NCBI RefSeq assembly: GCF_021049285.1
Contig: NZ_CP088017.1
Span: 3,235,380 to 3,299,379, forward strand
Length of the DNA: 64,000 bases
Direction: 5' to 3'
Origin: Ruania halotolerans
GTDB lineage: Bacteria; Actinomycetota; Actinomycetes; Actinomycetales; Beutenbergiaceae
Part shown: piece by piece, positions 43,136 to 56,919 of the stretch
Layout: every line of letters starts with the position of its first letter
How positions within the stretch are numbered: the first letter of the stretch is position 1
The notes under the pieces: generated by a model
The model's input: only the letters and a program-made list of their open reading frames with translations
Told to the model about the DNA's origin: nothing
Databases searched by the model: none
Program-made: the position numbers and the translations under genes

Positions 43136-43562
43136 CGGCCCGGTCACCGTCGAGCCAGCGCCCCCAGACGGTCACGGTCTGTGCCTCGTACCCGAGTGAC
43201 GCGTAGTACTCCCCCACGGGATTGCCGTCGCGCACCATGAGCTGCACCTTGGCCGCCCCGTGGGCGGCCAGCCATGCCTCCGCTGCCACGACGAGCCGGC
43301 GGCCGTGCCCCTCGGCCTGCCGGTCGGGTGCGACGGCGAGGTAGTAAATCCACCCACGGTGGCCGTCATATCCGGTGAGCACGGTCCCGTACAGGTTCCC
43401 TGCGCCGTCGGCCAGCACGAGCACGCAAGCGTCCGGTGTGGCGAGTGCCGCACCGAAGTCGGCGTGCGGGTCGTTCCACGGCCTGGTCAGGCCGCAGGCC
43501 TGCCACAGGTTCACGACGGCGGAGGCATCCTCCGCACGCGCCTCACGTAGTTCGGGAGTCAC
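43110..43562 (-). CDS. GNAT family acetyltransferase (YpeA-like)
   Basis: A 150-residue acetyltransferase. Landmarks: LREARAEDASAVVNLWQACG (start), DGHRGWIYYLAVAPDRQAEG (core strand), EGHGRRLVVAAEAWLAAHGA (acetyl-CoA loop, R/QxxGxGxx as GHGRRL) and VRDGNPVGEYYASLGYEAQT. This resembles YpeA-type proteins, whose substrates are unsettled. The start is GTG 43562, which overlaps the guaB3 stop as GTGA, so the two genes share a transcript. Its 3' end overlaps the DUF1304 gene from the other strand. Confidence 0.9.
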   Translation of the reverse strand: MTPELREARAEDASAVVNLWQACGLTRPWNDPHADFGAALATPDACVLVLADGAGNLYGTVLTGYDGHRGWIYYLAVAPDRQAEGHGRRLVVAAEAWLAAHGAAKVQLMVRDGNPVGEYYASLGYEAQTVTVWGRWLDGDRAVSPSAAPR

Positions 43563-44683
43563 CGGGGCGAGTAGGGCGAGACCACGACTTCCACACGCTG
43601 GAATTCCTTGAGGTCGGAGTACCCGGTCGTGGCCATCGCCCGGCGCAACGCACCGAACATGTTGAGCGTGCCGTCGGCGCGGTTGCCGGGTCCGAGCAGG
43701 ATCTCTTCGAGGCTTCCGACCGTGCCGACGCGCACCCGCTCACCACGGGGCAGTTGGGGGTGATGGGCCTCGGGGCCCCAGTGCCACCCCTGACCCGGAG
43801 CCTCCCCAGCGCGTGCGAGCGCGGCACCGAGCATGACCGCGTCAGCCCCGCAACCGATGGCCTTGACCAGGTCACCGCTGCGGCCCACACCGCCGTCGGC
43901 GATCACGTGCACGTATCGGCCACCGGACTCGTCCAGGTAGTCGCGGCGCGCTGCGGCCACATCCGCGACGGCGCTGGCCAGCGGCGCGTGAATGCCCAGA
44001 GTCTGCCGAGTCGTATGCGCGGCTCCACCGCCGAACCCGACGAGTACGCCGGCGGCACCGGTGCGCATCAGATGCAGCGCTGCCGTATAGGTGGCTGCCC
44101 CACCCACGATCACCGGGACATCCAGCTCGTAGATGAAGCGCTTGAGGTTCAGCGGCTCCGCGTGACCGGAGACGTGCTCGGCCGAAACAGTGGTGCCGCG
44201 GATCACGAACAGATCGACGCCGGCGTCCACCACGGTGCGCCAGTGTTCCTGCGTGCGCTGCGGTGAGAGCGCGGCCGCCACCGTGACCCCAGCCGCGCGG
44301 ATCTCCTGGAGCCGCGAGGTGATCAGCTCGGGGATGATTGGCGCAGCGTAGATCTCCTGCATCCGTGCCGTGGCTCCGTCCGCCGGGAGCTCAGCGATCT
44401 CTTCGAGCAGCGCGGTGGGGTTCTCGTACCTGGTCCACAGGCCCTCAAGGTCGAGCACACCGATCCCGCCCAGCTCGCCGAGCTGGATCGCGGTCTCCGG
44501 GCTCATCACCGAGTCCATCGGTGCGGCCAGCACCGGCAACTCCACCTGATAGGCGTCGATCTGCCAGGCGATCGAAACCTCCTCCGGGTCCCGGGTACGC
44601 CGGGACGGCACCACGGCGATGTCGTCGAAGGAGTAGGCGCGGCGGCCCCGCTTGCCTCGGCCGATCTCGATCTCGTTGCTCAC
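43559..44683 (-). CDS. guaB3: GuaB3 family IMP dehydrogenase-related protein
   Basis: A 374-residue IMPDH/GMP-reductase-fold barrel without CBS domains, typical of actinobacteria. It starts EIGRGKRGRRAYSFDDIAVV and has VELPVLAAPMDSVMSPETAI and HVIADGGVGRSGDLVKAIGC (phosphate loop). Where IMPDH has the catalytic Cys in GSICTTR, this protein reads GGGAAHTTRQTLG, as in mycobacterial GuaB3, so ordinary IMPDH chemistry is not expected. Its role in purine metabolism is not firm. GTG 44683 sits seven bases after TAGCCT (leaderless). Confidence 0.95.
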   Translation of the reverse strand: MSNEIEIGRGKRGRRAYSFDDIAVVPSRRTRDPEEVSIAWQIDAYQVELPVLAAPMDSVMSPETAIQLGELGGIGVLDLEGLWTRYENPTALLEEIAELPADGATARMQEIYAAPIIPELITSRLQEIRAAGVTVAAALSPQRTQEHWRTVVDAGVDLFVIRGTTVSAEHVSGHAEPLNLKRFIYELDVPVIVGGAATYTAALHLMRTGAAGVLVGFGGGAAHTTRQTLGIHAPLASAVADVAAARRDYLDESGGRYVHVIADGGVGRSGDLVKAIGCGADAVMLGAALARAGEAPGQGWHWGPEAHHPQLPRGERVRVGTVGSLEEILLGPGNRADGTLNMFGALRRAMATTGYSDLKEFQRVEVVVSPYSPR

Positions 44684-44690
44684 GTCCCAC

Positions 44691-44696
44691 AGGCTA
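44691..44696 (-). promoter_or_regulatory. -10 element of leaderless guaB3 transcript
   Basis: TAGCCT on the minus strand, seven bases before GTG 44683. Confidence 0.5.
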
Positions 44697-44751
44697 CCGG
44701 GCTATACGCACCGCGACGCGCTCCTCCACCGGGGTGACCCCGGCCGATTAT

Positions 44752-44775
44752 CGTGGCCTCGTGGCCTCGTGGCCC
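44752..44775. repeat. 8-base tandem repeat at a start codon
   Basis: CGTGGCCT, CGTGGCCT and CGTGGCCC follow one another. Each holds a GTG, in three different frames; only the third (44769) is in frame with the VOC gene. Confidence 0.7.
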
Positions 44776-45414
44776 CGACCTGGCTGACCGCCTTCCTCGA
44801 TCTCGATCCCCTCCACTACGAGTCGGGGGTGCGCTTCTGGCAACGCGTCACGGAGACTCACCTGTCACCGTCTCGCGGAGATCACGAGGAGTTCGCCACG
44901 CTATTGCCGCTCGACGGCGACCCGTTCCTGCGCGTACAGCGTCTGCAGGATGGTCCCGGCGGTGTGCACCTCGATGTGCATCGGCCGGGACACACGTTCG
45001 AAGTCTGCCGATCCCCTGGACAGTTGGCCTACTGCGTGGTTCCTGCCCCTCTGTCACAACGGCCTGCAGCATCGCTGTGGCCGGGCGGCCACCGGTCGAT
45101 CGTCGATCAGGTGTGTCTCGACATTCCTGCCGGTCGCTACGAGGACGAGTGTGCCTTCTGGCGCGCCCTGACCGGCTGGGAGCTGCGCCCCTCGGCCGTC
45201 CACCCGGATTTCCGGTCCCTGGTCCGTCCTCAAGGTCAGCCGATCCGGTTGCTGCTGCAGCGAGTGCACGACGACCGTCCTCGGGTGAGCGGGCACCTGG
45301 ATATCGCTACTGACGATCGTGACGCTGATGACCGGTCACGAGCTCCGGGAACGCCACCCCCGTCAGTGTCAGTGCCACGTGGTTACCTGGACAACACGTT
45401 CGGGAGGTGGATGA
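44769..45414 (+). CDS. VOC-like protein with two modules, 3' end probably frameshifted
   Basis: Two glyoxalase-like modules are visible: WLTAFLDLDPLHYESGVRFW to VHLDVHRPGHTFEV, and VDQVCLDIPAGRYEDECAFW to HLDIATDDRDA. The second module should run on for about 30 residues with closing strands, but after DRDA the frame turns to Pro/Arg-rich sequence and stays open to 45668, deep inside the exonuclease gene. In the neighbouring frame (one base missing near 45310-45335) a stop occurs at 45412-45414, three bases before the next gene. I take this as the original end. Function unknown; it may be inactive. Start GTG 44769 lies in an 8-base repeat. Confidence 0.5.
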
Positions 45415-45417
45415 GAC

Positions 45418-46167
45418 ATGGCGACCTGGGTGGACGGACCTTTGCTCGGTTTCGACACCGAGACCACGGGCGTGAACCCGTTCCGAGACCGGATCGTGTC
45501 TGCGGCGTTGGTAGGACGCGGGGCACACGGGACCGAGCAGCGAACCTGGCTGATCGATCCTGGGGTGGACATCCCAGAGCAGGCGGCCGCGATCCATGGA
45601 ATCAGCACCTCCCACGCGCATCAACACGGGATGGCACCACGCCGCGCCCTAGCCGAGATCTCTGCTGAGCTGACGGCGGCATTCCGGCTCCGGGTGCCCG
45701 TCGTGGCTTTCAACGCCGCCTTCGATCTCACCATCATCGAACGCGAGTTGGAGCGCCATGGCCTGCTCACCATCGGTGAGCGACTCGGCCGTCCGCTCGC
45801 CCCCGTGCTGGATCCGCTCGTGCTCGATCGAGGTCTCGATTCGCACCGCCCAGGCGCGCGCAAGCTGGTCGATCTGTGCGGCTACTACGGCGTGCGGGAG
45901 TCGGGCCGTCTGCACACCGCCGATGTGGACGTGGAAGCGACCCTGGATGTGCTCGCGGCGCAGACCCGCGAGCACCCAGGCCTGGTGGAACGGTCTCTCG
46001 GTGACCTGCACCACTGGCAGACCGATCAGCATCAGCGCTGGGCGGAGACGGTCAACAGACGGCGGCAGCGGGAAGGTCTCGACGGCTTGGATGCGGGCAC
46101 CGAGTGGCCGCTGCACACCGTCGAGGAGCCGTGCCCTCCCACCAGGGCGGATTCGGTTCCTGCCTGA
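45418..46167 (+). CDS. DEDDh exonuclease (DNA polymerase III epsilon-like)
   Basis: A 249-residue 3'-5' exonuclease of the DnaQ/RNase T fold. The acidic motifs are complete: LLGFDTETTGVNPFRDRIVS (ExoI, Asp-Glu), VVAFNAAFDLTIIERELERH (ExoII, Asp) and RLHTADVDVEATLDVL (ExoIII, His...Asp). The end, with LHHWQTDQHQRWAETVNRRR, is a basic tail. Proteins of this length in actinobacteria are separate from the polymerase and may trim RNA or DNA; substrate is not known. GGAGG lies ten bases upstream of ATG 45418. It follows the VOC gene closely. Confidence 0.93.
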   Translation: MATWVDGPLLGFDTETTGVNPFRDRIVSAALVGRGAHGTEQRTWLIDPGVDIPEQAAAIHGISTSHAHQHGMAPRRALAEISAELTAAFRLRVPVVAFNAAFDLTIIERELERHGLLTIGERLGRPLAPVLDPLVLDRGLDSHRPGARKLVDLCGYYGVRESGRLHTADVDVEATLDVLAAQTREHPGLVERSLGDLHHWQTDQHQRWAETVNRRRQREGLDGLDAGTEWPLHTVEEPCPPTRADSVPA

Positions 46168-46175
46168 CCTTCTGG

Positions 46176-46228
46176 ATTCACCCGACCACCTGCATTCACC
46201 CGGAATACCTGCACCCGCGATTCACCCG
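46176..46228. repeat. three ATTCACCCG direct repeats before ABC exporter
   Basis: ATTCACCCG occurs at 46176-46184, 46194-46202 and 46220-46228, spaced 18 and 26 bases, in the 176 bases before the exporter gene. ACCTGCA is also repeated between them. They could be binding sites; no regulator can be named. Confidence 0.45.
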
Positions 46229-46343
46229 ACGATCGCCCTAGTGAGCGAGGTCACACGTCGATCCGGCCTCACAGACGGGTCGGCGGAATCACCGCAGTCG
46301 GACTGCGTTGCAGTAGTCAGACACCGCACGAGAGGTTCACCAC

Positions 46344-48158
46344 ATGTCCGCGCTCGCGCGCATCCTGCGCTTCACCCGCTCCCTGATGCCGTACTACGTC
46401 GGCATCATGATCGCAGCAGCCGTGGTCACGGCCACAGGGCTCGCCGTGCCATTCATCACCGGACGCGCCACCGATGTGATAGTCAACGCCGTCGGCGGCT
46501 CCGGCGGCGAGGACGTGGTCGGTGCGACGATCCGGACCGTGCTGCTGCTCGCAGCGGCCCTCCTCCTGGCGGAACTGGTGGACACGCTGGTGAGTAACGT
46601 CGGGGGATACTGGGGCGATGTGATGAGCGCGAAGATGCGCACCATCTTGTCCACCCGGTATTTCGAGAAACTCCTGGCGCTGCCCCAGCGCTACTTTGAC
46701 AATGAGCTCACCGGCACCATCGTGGCCCGGCTGAATCGATCGATCGCCGAGATCACGAACTTCATGAAGTCGATGTCGAATATGTTCGTCACGCTCATCA
46801 TGACCACGATCGCCGTCCTGATCATCAGCGCCTGGCACTACTGGCCACTCGCGGTGCTGCTGCTGATCGCCTACCCGATGTACCTGTGGCTGACCGCATT
46901 GACATCCACGAAGTGGCAACGGATCGAAGGCCGCAAGAACGATCATGTGGACGTTGCCTCAGGCCGATTCGCCGAGGTGATCGGTCAGATTCGGGTAGTG
47001 AAATCGTTCGCGCGCGAACGCAGCGAGCTGCGTCAGTTCGAGGAGCACTTCGAGGCCACGGTTGGCCTCACCGGAGAGCAGTCCCGGCACTGGCACCGGA
47101 TGGACGTGATCCGCCGTGCCGTCCTGAACGTCATCTTCTTCGCGCTCTACGCGATCATCTTCATTCGAACGGTGCAGGGCCACTTCTCCCCCGGTGACAT
47201 GGTGATGCTCGTGCAGTTGATGGCGATGGCTCGCCAGCCTGTGACAAGTCTGAGCTACGTGGTGGACACAGCCCAACGAGCGATCGCTGGTTCGAAGAGT
47301 TACTTCGAGGTGATGGACCTCGACCACGCACGGGTGGGAGGCGATGGCCCACGGCCGCAGGAGCTGACTGCGGCGAGCACTGTCAGCACGGACGGGCCGA
47401 TGATCGCCTTCACCGATGTCCGCTTCGGCTACGACAACGACGACGACGTCCTCTCCGGCGTCTCCTTCGAGATCGCGCGGGGTGAGCGGGTCGCCTTCGT
47501 CGGCGAGTCCGGTGGCGGCAAGACCACCTTGATGAACTTGCTCATGGGCCTGTACGGCACGCGGTCCGGCTCCATCGAGGTGGCCGGTGCGGGCGCCGAC
47601 CTGGAGACACTGCGTCAGAACATCGGGGTGGTGTTCCAGGATCCGTCGCTGTTCTCCGGCACCATCGCCGAGAACATCGCCTATGGCCGCCCCGACGCCA
47701 CGAAGGAGGAGATCGTCGCCGTCGCTCGGCGTGCCGCCGTGGACGAGTTCGTCCGCAAGTTCCCCCGCGGTTATGACACCGTGATCGGTGAGCGGGGGAT
47801 GAAGCTCTCCGGCGGGCAGAAGCAGCGGATCGCCGTGGCTCGAGCGATGCTGAAAGATGCTCCGATCCTGGTGCTGGACGAGGCCACCTCAGCGCTGGAC
47901 ACCAAATCGGAGCGCCTCGTGCAGGCAGGGCTGGAGAAGCTGATGCACCAGCGCACGTCCCTGATCATCGCCCACCGGCTCTCCACAATCGCGGACGTGG
48001 ATCGGATCATCACCCTCCGAGACGGACAGATCGAGGAGATCGGCACCCCGGACGAACTGGCCGCCTCCGGCGGCATCTACGCCGAATTGCTGGCGCTGCA
48101 GCACTCCTCAACCGCGGCTGACCGGAAGCGGATGAAATCCTACGACGTGGTCGGCTGA
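46344..48158 (+). CDS. ABC exporter, fused membrane and ATPase domains
   Basis: A 604-residue half-transporter of the MsbA/LmrA type that dimerises to export lipids, drugs or peptides. Six membrane helices lie in residues 1-320 (MPYYVGIMIAAAVVTATGLA, LPQRYFDNELTGTIVARLNR marks the conserved coupling loop). The ATPase has Walker A VGESGGGKTTLMNLL, Q-loop GVVFQDPSLFSGTIAENIAY, signature MKLSGGQKQRIAVARAML, Walker B PILVLDEATSALD and H-loop IIAHRLSTIADVDRI, all intact. GAGAGG lies eight bases before ATG 46344. No partner half-transporter is adjacent, so a homodimer is likely. Substrate unknown. Convergent with guaB. Confidence 0.95.
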   Translation: MSALARILRFTRSLMPYYVGIMIAAAVVTATGLAVPFITGRATDVIVNAVGGSGGEDVVGATIRTVLLLAAALLLAELVDTLVSNVGGYWGDVMSAKMRTILSTRYFEKLLALPQRYFDNELTGTIVARLNRSIAEITNFMKSMSNMFVTLIMTTIAVLIISAWHYWPLAVLLLIAYPMYLWLTALTSTKWQRIEGRKNDHVDVASGRFAEVIGQIRVVKSFARERSELRQFEEHFEATVGLTGEQSRHWHRMDVIRRAVLNVIFFALYAIIFIRTVQGHFSPGDMVMLVQLMAMARQPVTSLSYVVDTAQRAIAGSKSYFEVMDLDHARVGGDGPRPQELTAASTVSTDGPMIAFTDVRFGYDNDDDVLSGVSFEIARGERVAFVGESGGGKTTLMNLLMGLYGTRSGSIEVAGAGADLETLRQNIGVVFQDPSLFSGTIAENIAYGRPDATKEEIVAVARRAAVDEFVRKFPRGYDTVIGERGMKLSGGQKQRIAVARAMLKDAPILVLDEATSALDTKSERLVQAGLEKLMHQRTSLIIAHRLSTIADVDRIITLRDGQIEEIGTPDELAASGGIYAELLALQHSSTAADRKRMKSYDVVG

Positions 48159-48254
48159 GGGACCACCCGCGCCGCTCGAGCGCACGAGCCGCGCATCGCT
48201 CCACTATTCAGCGGCGCTCGCCGGTGGTGATGGGCTCGTCAGTGGTGATGAAAC

Positions 48255-50749
<2,495 letters not shown>

Positions 50750-50859
50750 GGGCTGGCACTCCTCTCGGGCGAACGTGCTGACATCTGCTCTGGCAGCGTA
50801 CGTCCGGAATCGAAGTCGAACAACTTGTGGGCACACAGGAGTCAATTTGCGACCGGGTC

Positions 50860-50888
50860 TTGAACAACTTCTGAATCGGTTGTAGATT
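50860..50888 (+). promoter_or_regulatory. sigma-70-type promoter of whiD
   Basis: TTGAAC (50860-50865), a 17-base gap and TAGATT (50883-50888) form a near-consensus promoter, 113 bases before whiD ATG 51002. The leader between them is long, so other control is possible. The 252-base region is shared with the MerR gene. Confidence 0.65.
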
Positions 50889-51001
50889 GACCACAGGTCG
50901 CCCGGAGGTGCAACTCGAGAGAGAGGCACACCACAGCGATCGTCCATCCACCAACCGCAGTAGCGATGCTGCAGCGACAGATGAACGAAAGGGTGACACC
51001 C

Positions 51002-51292
51002 ATGGCGGAACTCTCGAGGCTCCCGGGGCCGATCATGGATCTCTGGGAGTGGCAGTACCAAGGCGCATGCCGCGAAACCGGGGACGAACAGTTCTTCCAT
51101 CCGGAAGGCGAGCGGGGGGCATCCCGGCGGCGGCGCGATGCGAACGCCAAGGCGGTCTGTGCGAGTTGCCCCGTGATCGAGCAGTGCCGGGAACACGCCC
51201 TGCGGGTCCGTGAGCCTTATGGCGTGTGGGGCGGCCTCGCCGAAGACGAACGCGCCGCGATTCTGGCGGCCCAGGCGCCAGTGGCCAGCTAA
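51002..51292 (+). CDS. whiD: WhiB family redox/NO-sensing regulator (WhiD/WhiB3 type)
   Basis: A 96-residue iron-sulfur protein. Four Cys (23, 53, 56, 62; C...CxxCxxxxxC) bind a 4Fe-4S cluster, and EPYGVWGGLAEDERAAIL is the Gly-Val-Trp-Gly-Gly turn that meets the sigma factor. The start MAELSRLPGPIMDLWEWQYQ and FFHPEGERG match WhiD of Streptomyces and WhiB3 of Mycobacterium, which sense redox state and NO and shape development or virulence through the main sigma factor. AAAGG lies nine bases before ATG 51002. Its place next to groES matches other actinobacteria, though sigD is absent here. Confidence 0.93.
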   Translation: MAELSRLPGPIMDLWEWQYQGACRETGDEQFFHPEGERGASRRRRDANAKAVCASCPVIEQCREHALRVREPYGVWGGLAEDERAAILAAQAPVAS

Positions 51293-51327
51293 CGCTGGCT
51301 CCAACGACAGAGGCCAGTACATACGAC

Positions 51328-51364
51328 GAAGGCCCCGGTCCCTTGATGAGGGACCGGGGCCTTC
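51328..51364. terminator. bidirectional terminator between whiD and groES
   Basis: GAAGGCCCCGGTCCC, seven-base loop (TTGATGA) and the exact complement GGGACCGGGGCCTTC: a 15-pair stem between two convergent genes. It can end both transcripts. Confidence 0.85.
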
Positions 51365-51384
51365 GCGCTGCTATCAGGCGAGAA

Positions 51385-51681
51385 TCACTTCTCGACGACC
51401 GCAAGGATGTCGCGGGCCGAGAGGATGAGGTAGTCCTCGCCGGAGTACTTGACCTCGGTGCCGCCGTACTTGCTGTAGATCACGACGTCGCCCACGGCGA
51501 CATCCAGCGGTACGCGGTTGCCGTTGTCGTCGACGCGACCCGGGCCGATGGCCAGGACCTCGCCCTCCTGCGGCTTTTCCTTGGCAGAGTCCGGGATGAC
51601 GAGCCCGGACGCGGTGGTCTGCTCGGCCTCGAGCGTCTTAACGACGATCCGGTCCTCGAGCGGCTTGATGGAGACCGACAC
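51385..51681 (-). CDS. groES: co-chaperonin GroES
   Basis: The 98-residue lid of the GroEL folding chamber, a heptamer in the cytoplasm. It starts [20 protein letters not shown] with the mobile loop [20 protein letters not shown], and continues [20 protein letters not shown] and [23 protein letters not shown] 51681 is the start: GGGGAGG lies six bases upstream, and the 13 residues of the longer frame are not conserved. A CIRCE element overlaps the promoter, so HrcA and heat control it. No groEL follows: the downstream gene is whiD, convergent, behind a terminator. Confidence 0.96.
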   Translation of the reverse strand: MSVSIKPLEDRIVVKTLEAEQTTASGLVIPDSAKEKPQEGEVLAIGPGRVDDNGNRVPLDVAVGDVVIYSKYGGTEVKYSGEDYLILSARDILAVVEK

Positions 51682-51790
51682 TGCGGACCTCCCCTTCGCG
51701 TGAGTGGTGAACAATGACATGGGTCTCCCGCGGCCTCAGTGCCGTCCGCCGTCGCGGGGATCGGACATGCACCACAGCACGTGGGTGATC

Positions 51791-51811
51791 CCTCCTCCAC
51801 GAGGGAGGAGG
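51791..51811 (-). promoter_or_regulatory. leader hairpin of groES mRNA
   Basis: CCTCCTCC, five-base loop, GGAGGAGG form an eight-pair stem in the groES leader (about 110-130 bases before the start). It contains a ribosome-site-like sequence but is not near a start codon. Possible role in mRNA stability. Confidence 0.4.
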
Positions 51812-51821
51812 CTCAGGCACC

Positions 51822-51850
51822 AATCTAGGCACGAATTAGCACTCGGTCAA
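51822..51850 (-). promoter_or_regulatory. groES promoter
   Basis: On the minus strand TTGACC (51850-51845), 17 bases and TAGATT (51827-51822). The -35 lies inside the CIRCE spacer, so HrcA binding would block the polymerase. Confidence 0.75.
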
Positions 51851-51858
51851 GGCGAGTG

Positions 51859-51862
<4 letters not shown>
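51836..51862. promoter_or_regulatory. CIRCE element (HrcA operator)
   Basis: TTAGCACTC, nine bases, GAGTGCTAA: a perfect match to the CIRCE consensus. It lies upstream of groES and overlaps the last bases of the downstream TetR gene. Confidence 0.95.
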
Positions 51863-55764
<3,902 letters not shown>

Positions 55765-55768
55765 CGCC

Positions 55769-56740
55769 TCACAAACGGGAACGTAGCCACTCCACCTGAC
55801 GGTGCCACTGGCGGAAGGCGCCGCCTTCGTGGCCGTTGAAGCCGTACACCTCGATGTGCTTGTCAGCGCTCTGCACCCGGTTGTAGGCAGCGAAGACGGT
55901 GGATGGGAGCACGATCTCGTCCATCAGCGCGACCGAGAACAGCGCCGGTACCTCGATTCGCCGGGCGAGGACGGCGCCATCGAAGTACGACAGCGTGCGA
56001 GTGACCGCCTCCACCTGATCGCGATGGACGGAGAGGAATCGGGCGATCTCGGTGAACGGGGCCTCCGGGGTGCGGGTGATCGCCCGAGGGAAGTCGCACA
56101 GGAACGGCACATCGGGAAGTACGGCAGCCACATGCTCGGAGAGCGCCGCGGCGGCGATGGCGATCCCGCCCCCTTGACTTGCCCCGGTGACCGCGATCCG
56201 GCGTGGATCCACACACGGCATCTCCACGACGTGATCGACCAGTCGCACGGCATCGGTGAACACCCGGCGGTAGTAGTAGTCCTCGGGCGCAAGGATCCCA
56301 CGGGTCATGAATCCAGGCGTCGCCGGGCCTGCGCCGTGCGGGTCGGGTGTGTCACCGCCAGTGCCCCAGCCGCTGCCCTGTCCGCGGGTGTCCATCAGTA
56401 CGTGCACGAACCCGGCCGCCGCCCAGGCGAGTTTCTCGCCCGGTAGTCCGCGACCGCCGCCGTAGCCGACGAACTCGACCACTGTGGGTAGCGAACGCGC
56501 ACCGCGGGGCCGGGTGATCCAGCCACGAATCGGATCCCCAGCGAAACCTGCGAACTCGAGATCTTCCACGATCAACTCGCGGAACGGCTCCCCCACCGGC
56601 GCGATCTGTGGCCGGGCGTCGTGTGCCCGAGCGCTCGCGATGGACTGCGCCCAGAACTCCTCGAGGTCGGCAGGTTCCGGGAGATCAGGCGAGTACGCCC
56701 GCAAGTCCTCGAGGGGCAGATCGGTGCGGGTGAGTGCCAT
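55769..56740 (-). CDS. AXE1 (acetyl-xylan esterase/Cah)-type deacetylase
   Basis: A 323-residue alpha/beta hydrolase of the AXE1 family (CE7-like), which removes acetyl groups from small sugars or antibiotics. Landmarks are FVHVLMDTRGQGSGWGTGGD (the RGQG motif), IAVTGASQGGGIAIAAAALS (nucleophile Ser), FSVALMDEIVLPSTVFAAYN (Asp) and VYGFNGHEGG (His), so the triad is complete. No signal peptide, so it acts inside, on imported sugars. Divergent from the ABC importer and GH95 operon, sharing a control region, which suggests a joint role on acetylated, fucosylated oligosaccharides. Confidence 0.9.
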   Translation of the reverse strand: MALTRTDLPLEDLRAYSPDLPEPADLEEFWAQSIASARAHDARPQIAPVGEPFRELIVEDLEFAGFAGDPIRGWITRPRGARSLPTVVEFVGYGGGRGLPGEKLAWAAAGFVHVLMDTRGQGSGWGTGGDTPDPHGAGPATPGFMTRGILAPEDYYYRRVFTDAVRLVDHVVEMPCVDPRRIAVTGASQGGGIAIAAAALSEHVAAVLPDVPFLCDFPRAITRTPEAPFTEIARFLSVHRDQVEAVTRTLSYFDGAVLARRIEVPALFSVALMDEIVLPSTVFAAYNRVQSADKHIEVYGFNGHEGGAFRQWHRQVEWLRSRL

Positions 56741-56794
56741 ATCTGTGAGACCTCCAGCGAATCATCCGATGTCTTGGTCGAATCGGCTTGACTT

Positions 56795-56817
56795 TTTGTT
56801 TCTATACAGCACAAAAT
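56795..56817. promoter_or_regulatory. AT-rich inverted repeat, candidate ROK operator
   Basis: TTTTGT and ACAAAA, with 11 bases between them, in the divergent region of the esterase and the sugar-importer operon. AT-rich arms of this type are bound by NagC/XylR-like ROK regulators, and the operon encodes one. Confidence 0.45.
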
Positions 56818-56919
56818 AACCACGCCGAGGCTACCACTCCCGCTCACTCTCCCTCGGCTCGCCCCGGCGTCGATGCCGCGCCGCCGGAGACCGACAGAGT
56901 TGTCTGGAAGGAACGTTCG

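Noticed and set aside
50750-51322. N-terminal extension of the MerR gene (frame open to 51322)
   Set aside because: It overlaps whiD and the promoter of whiD; GAGGAG before ATG 50749 and the conserved MerR start fix the gene.
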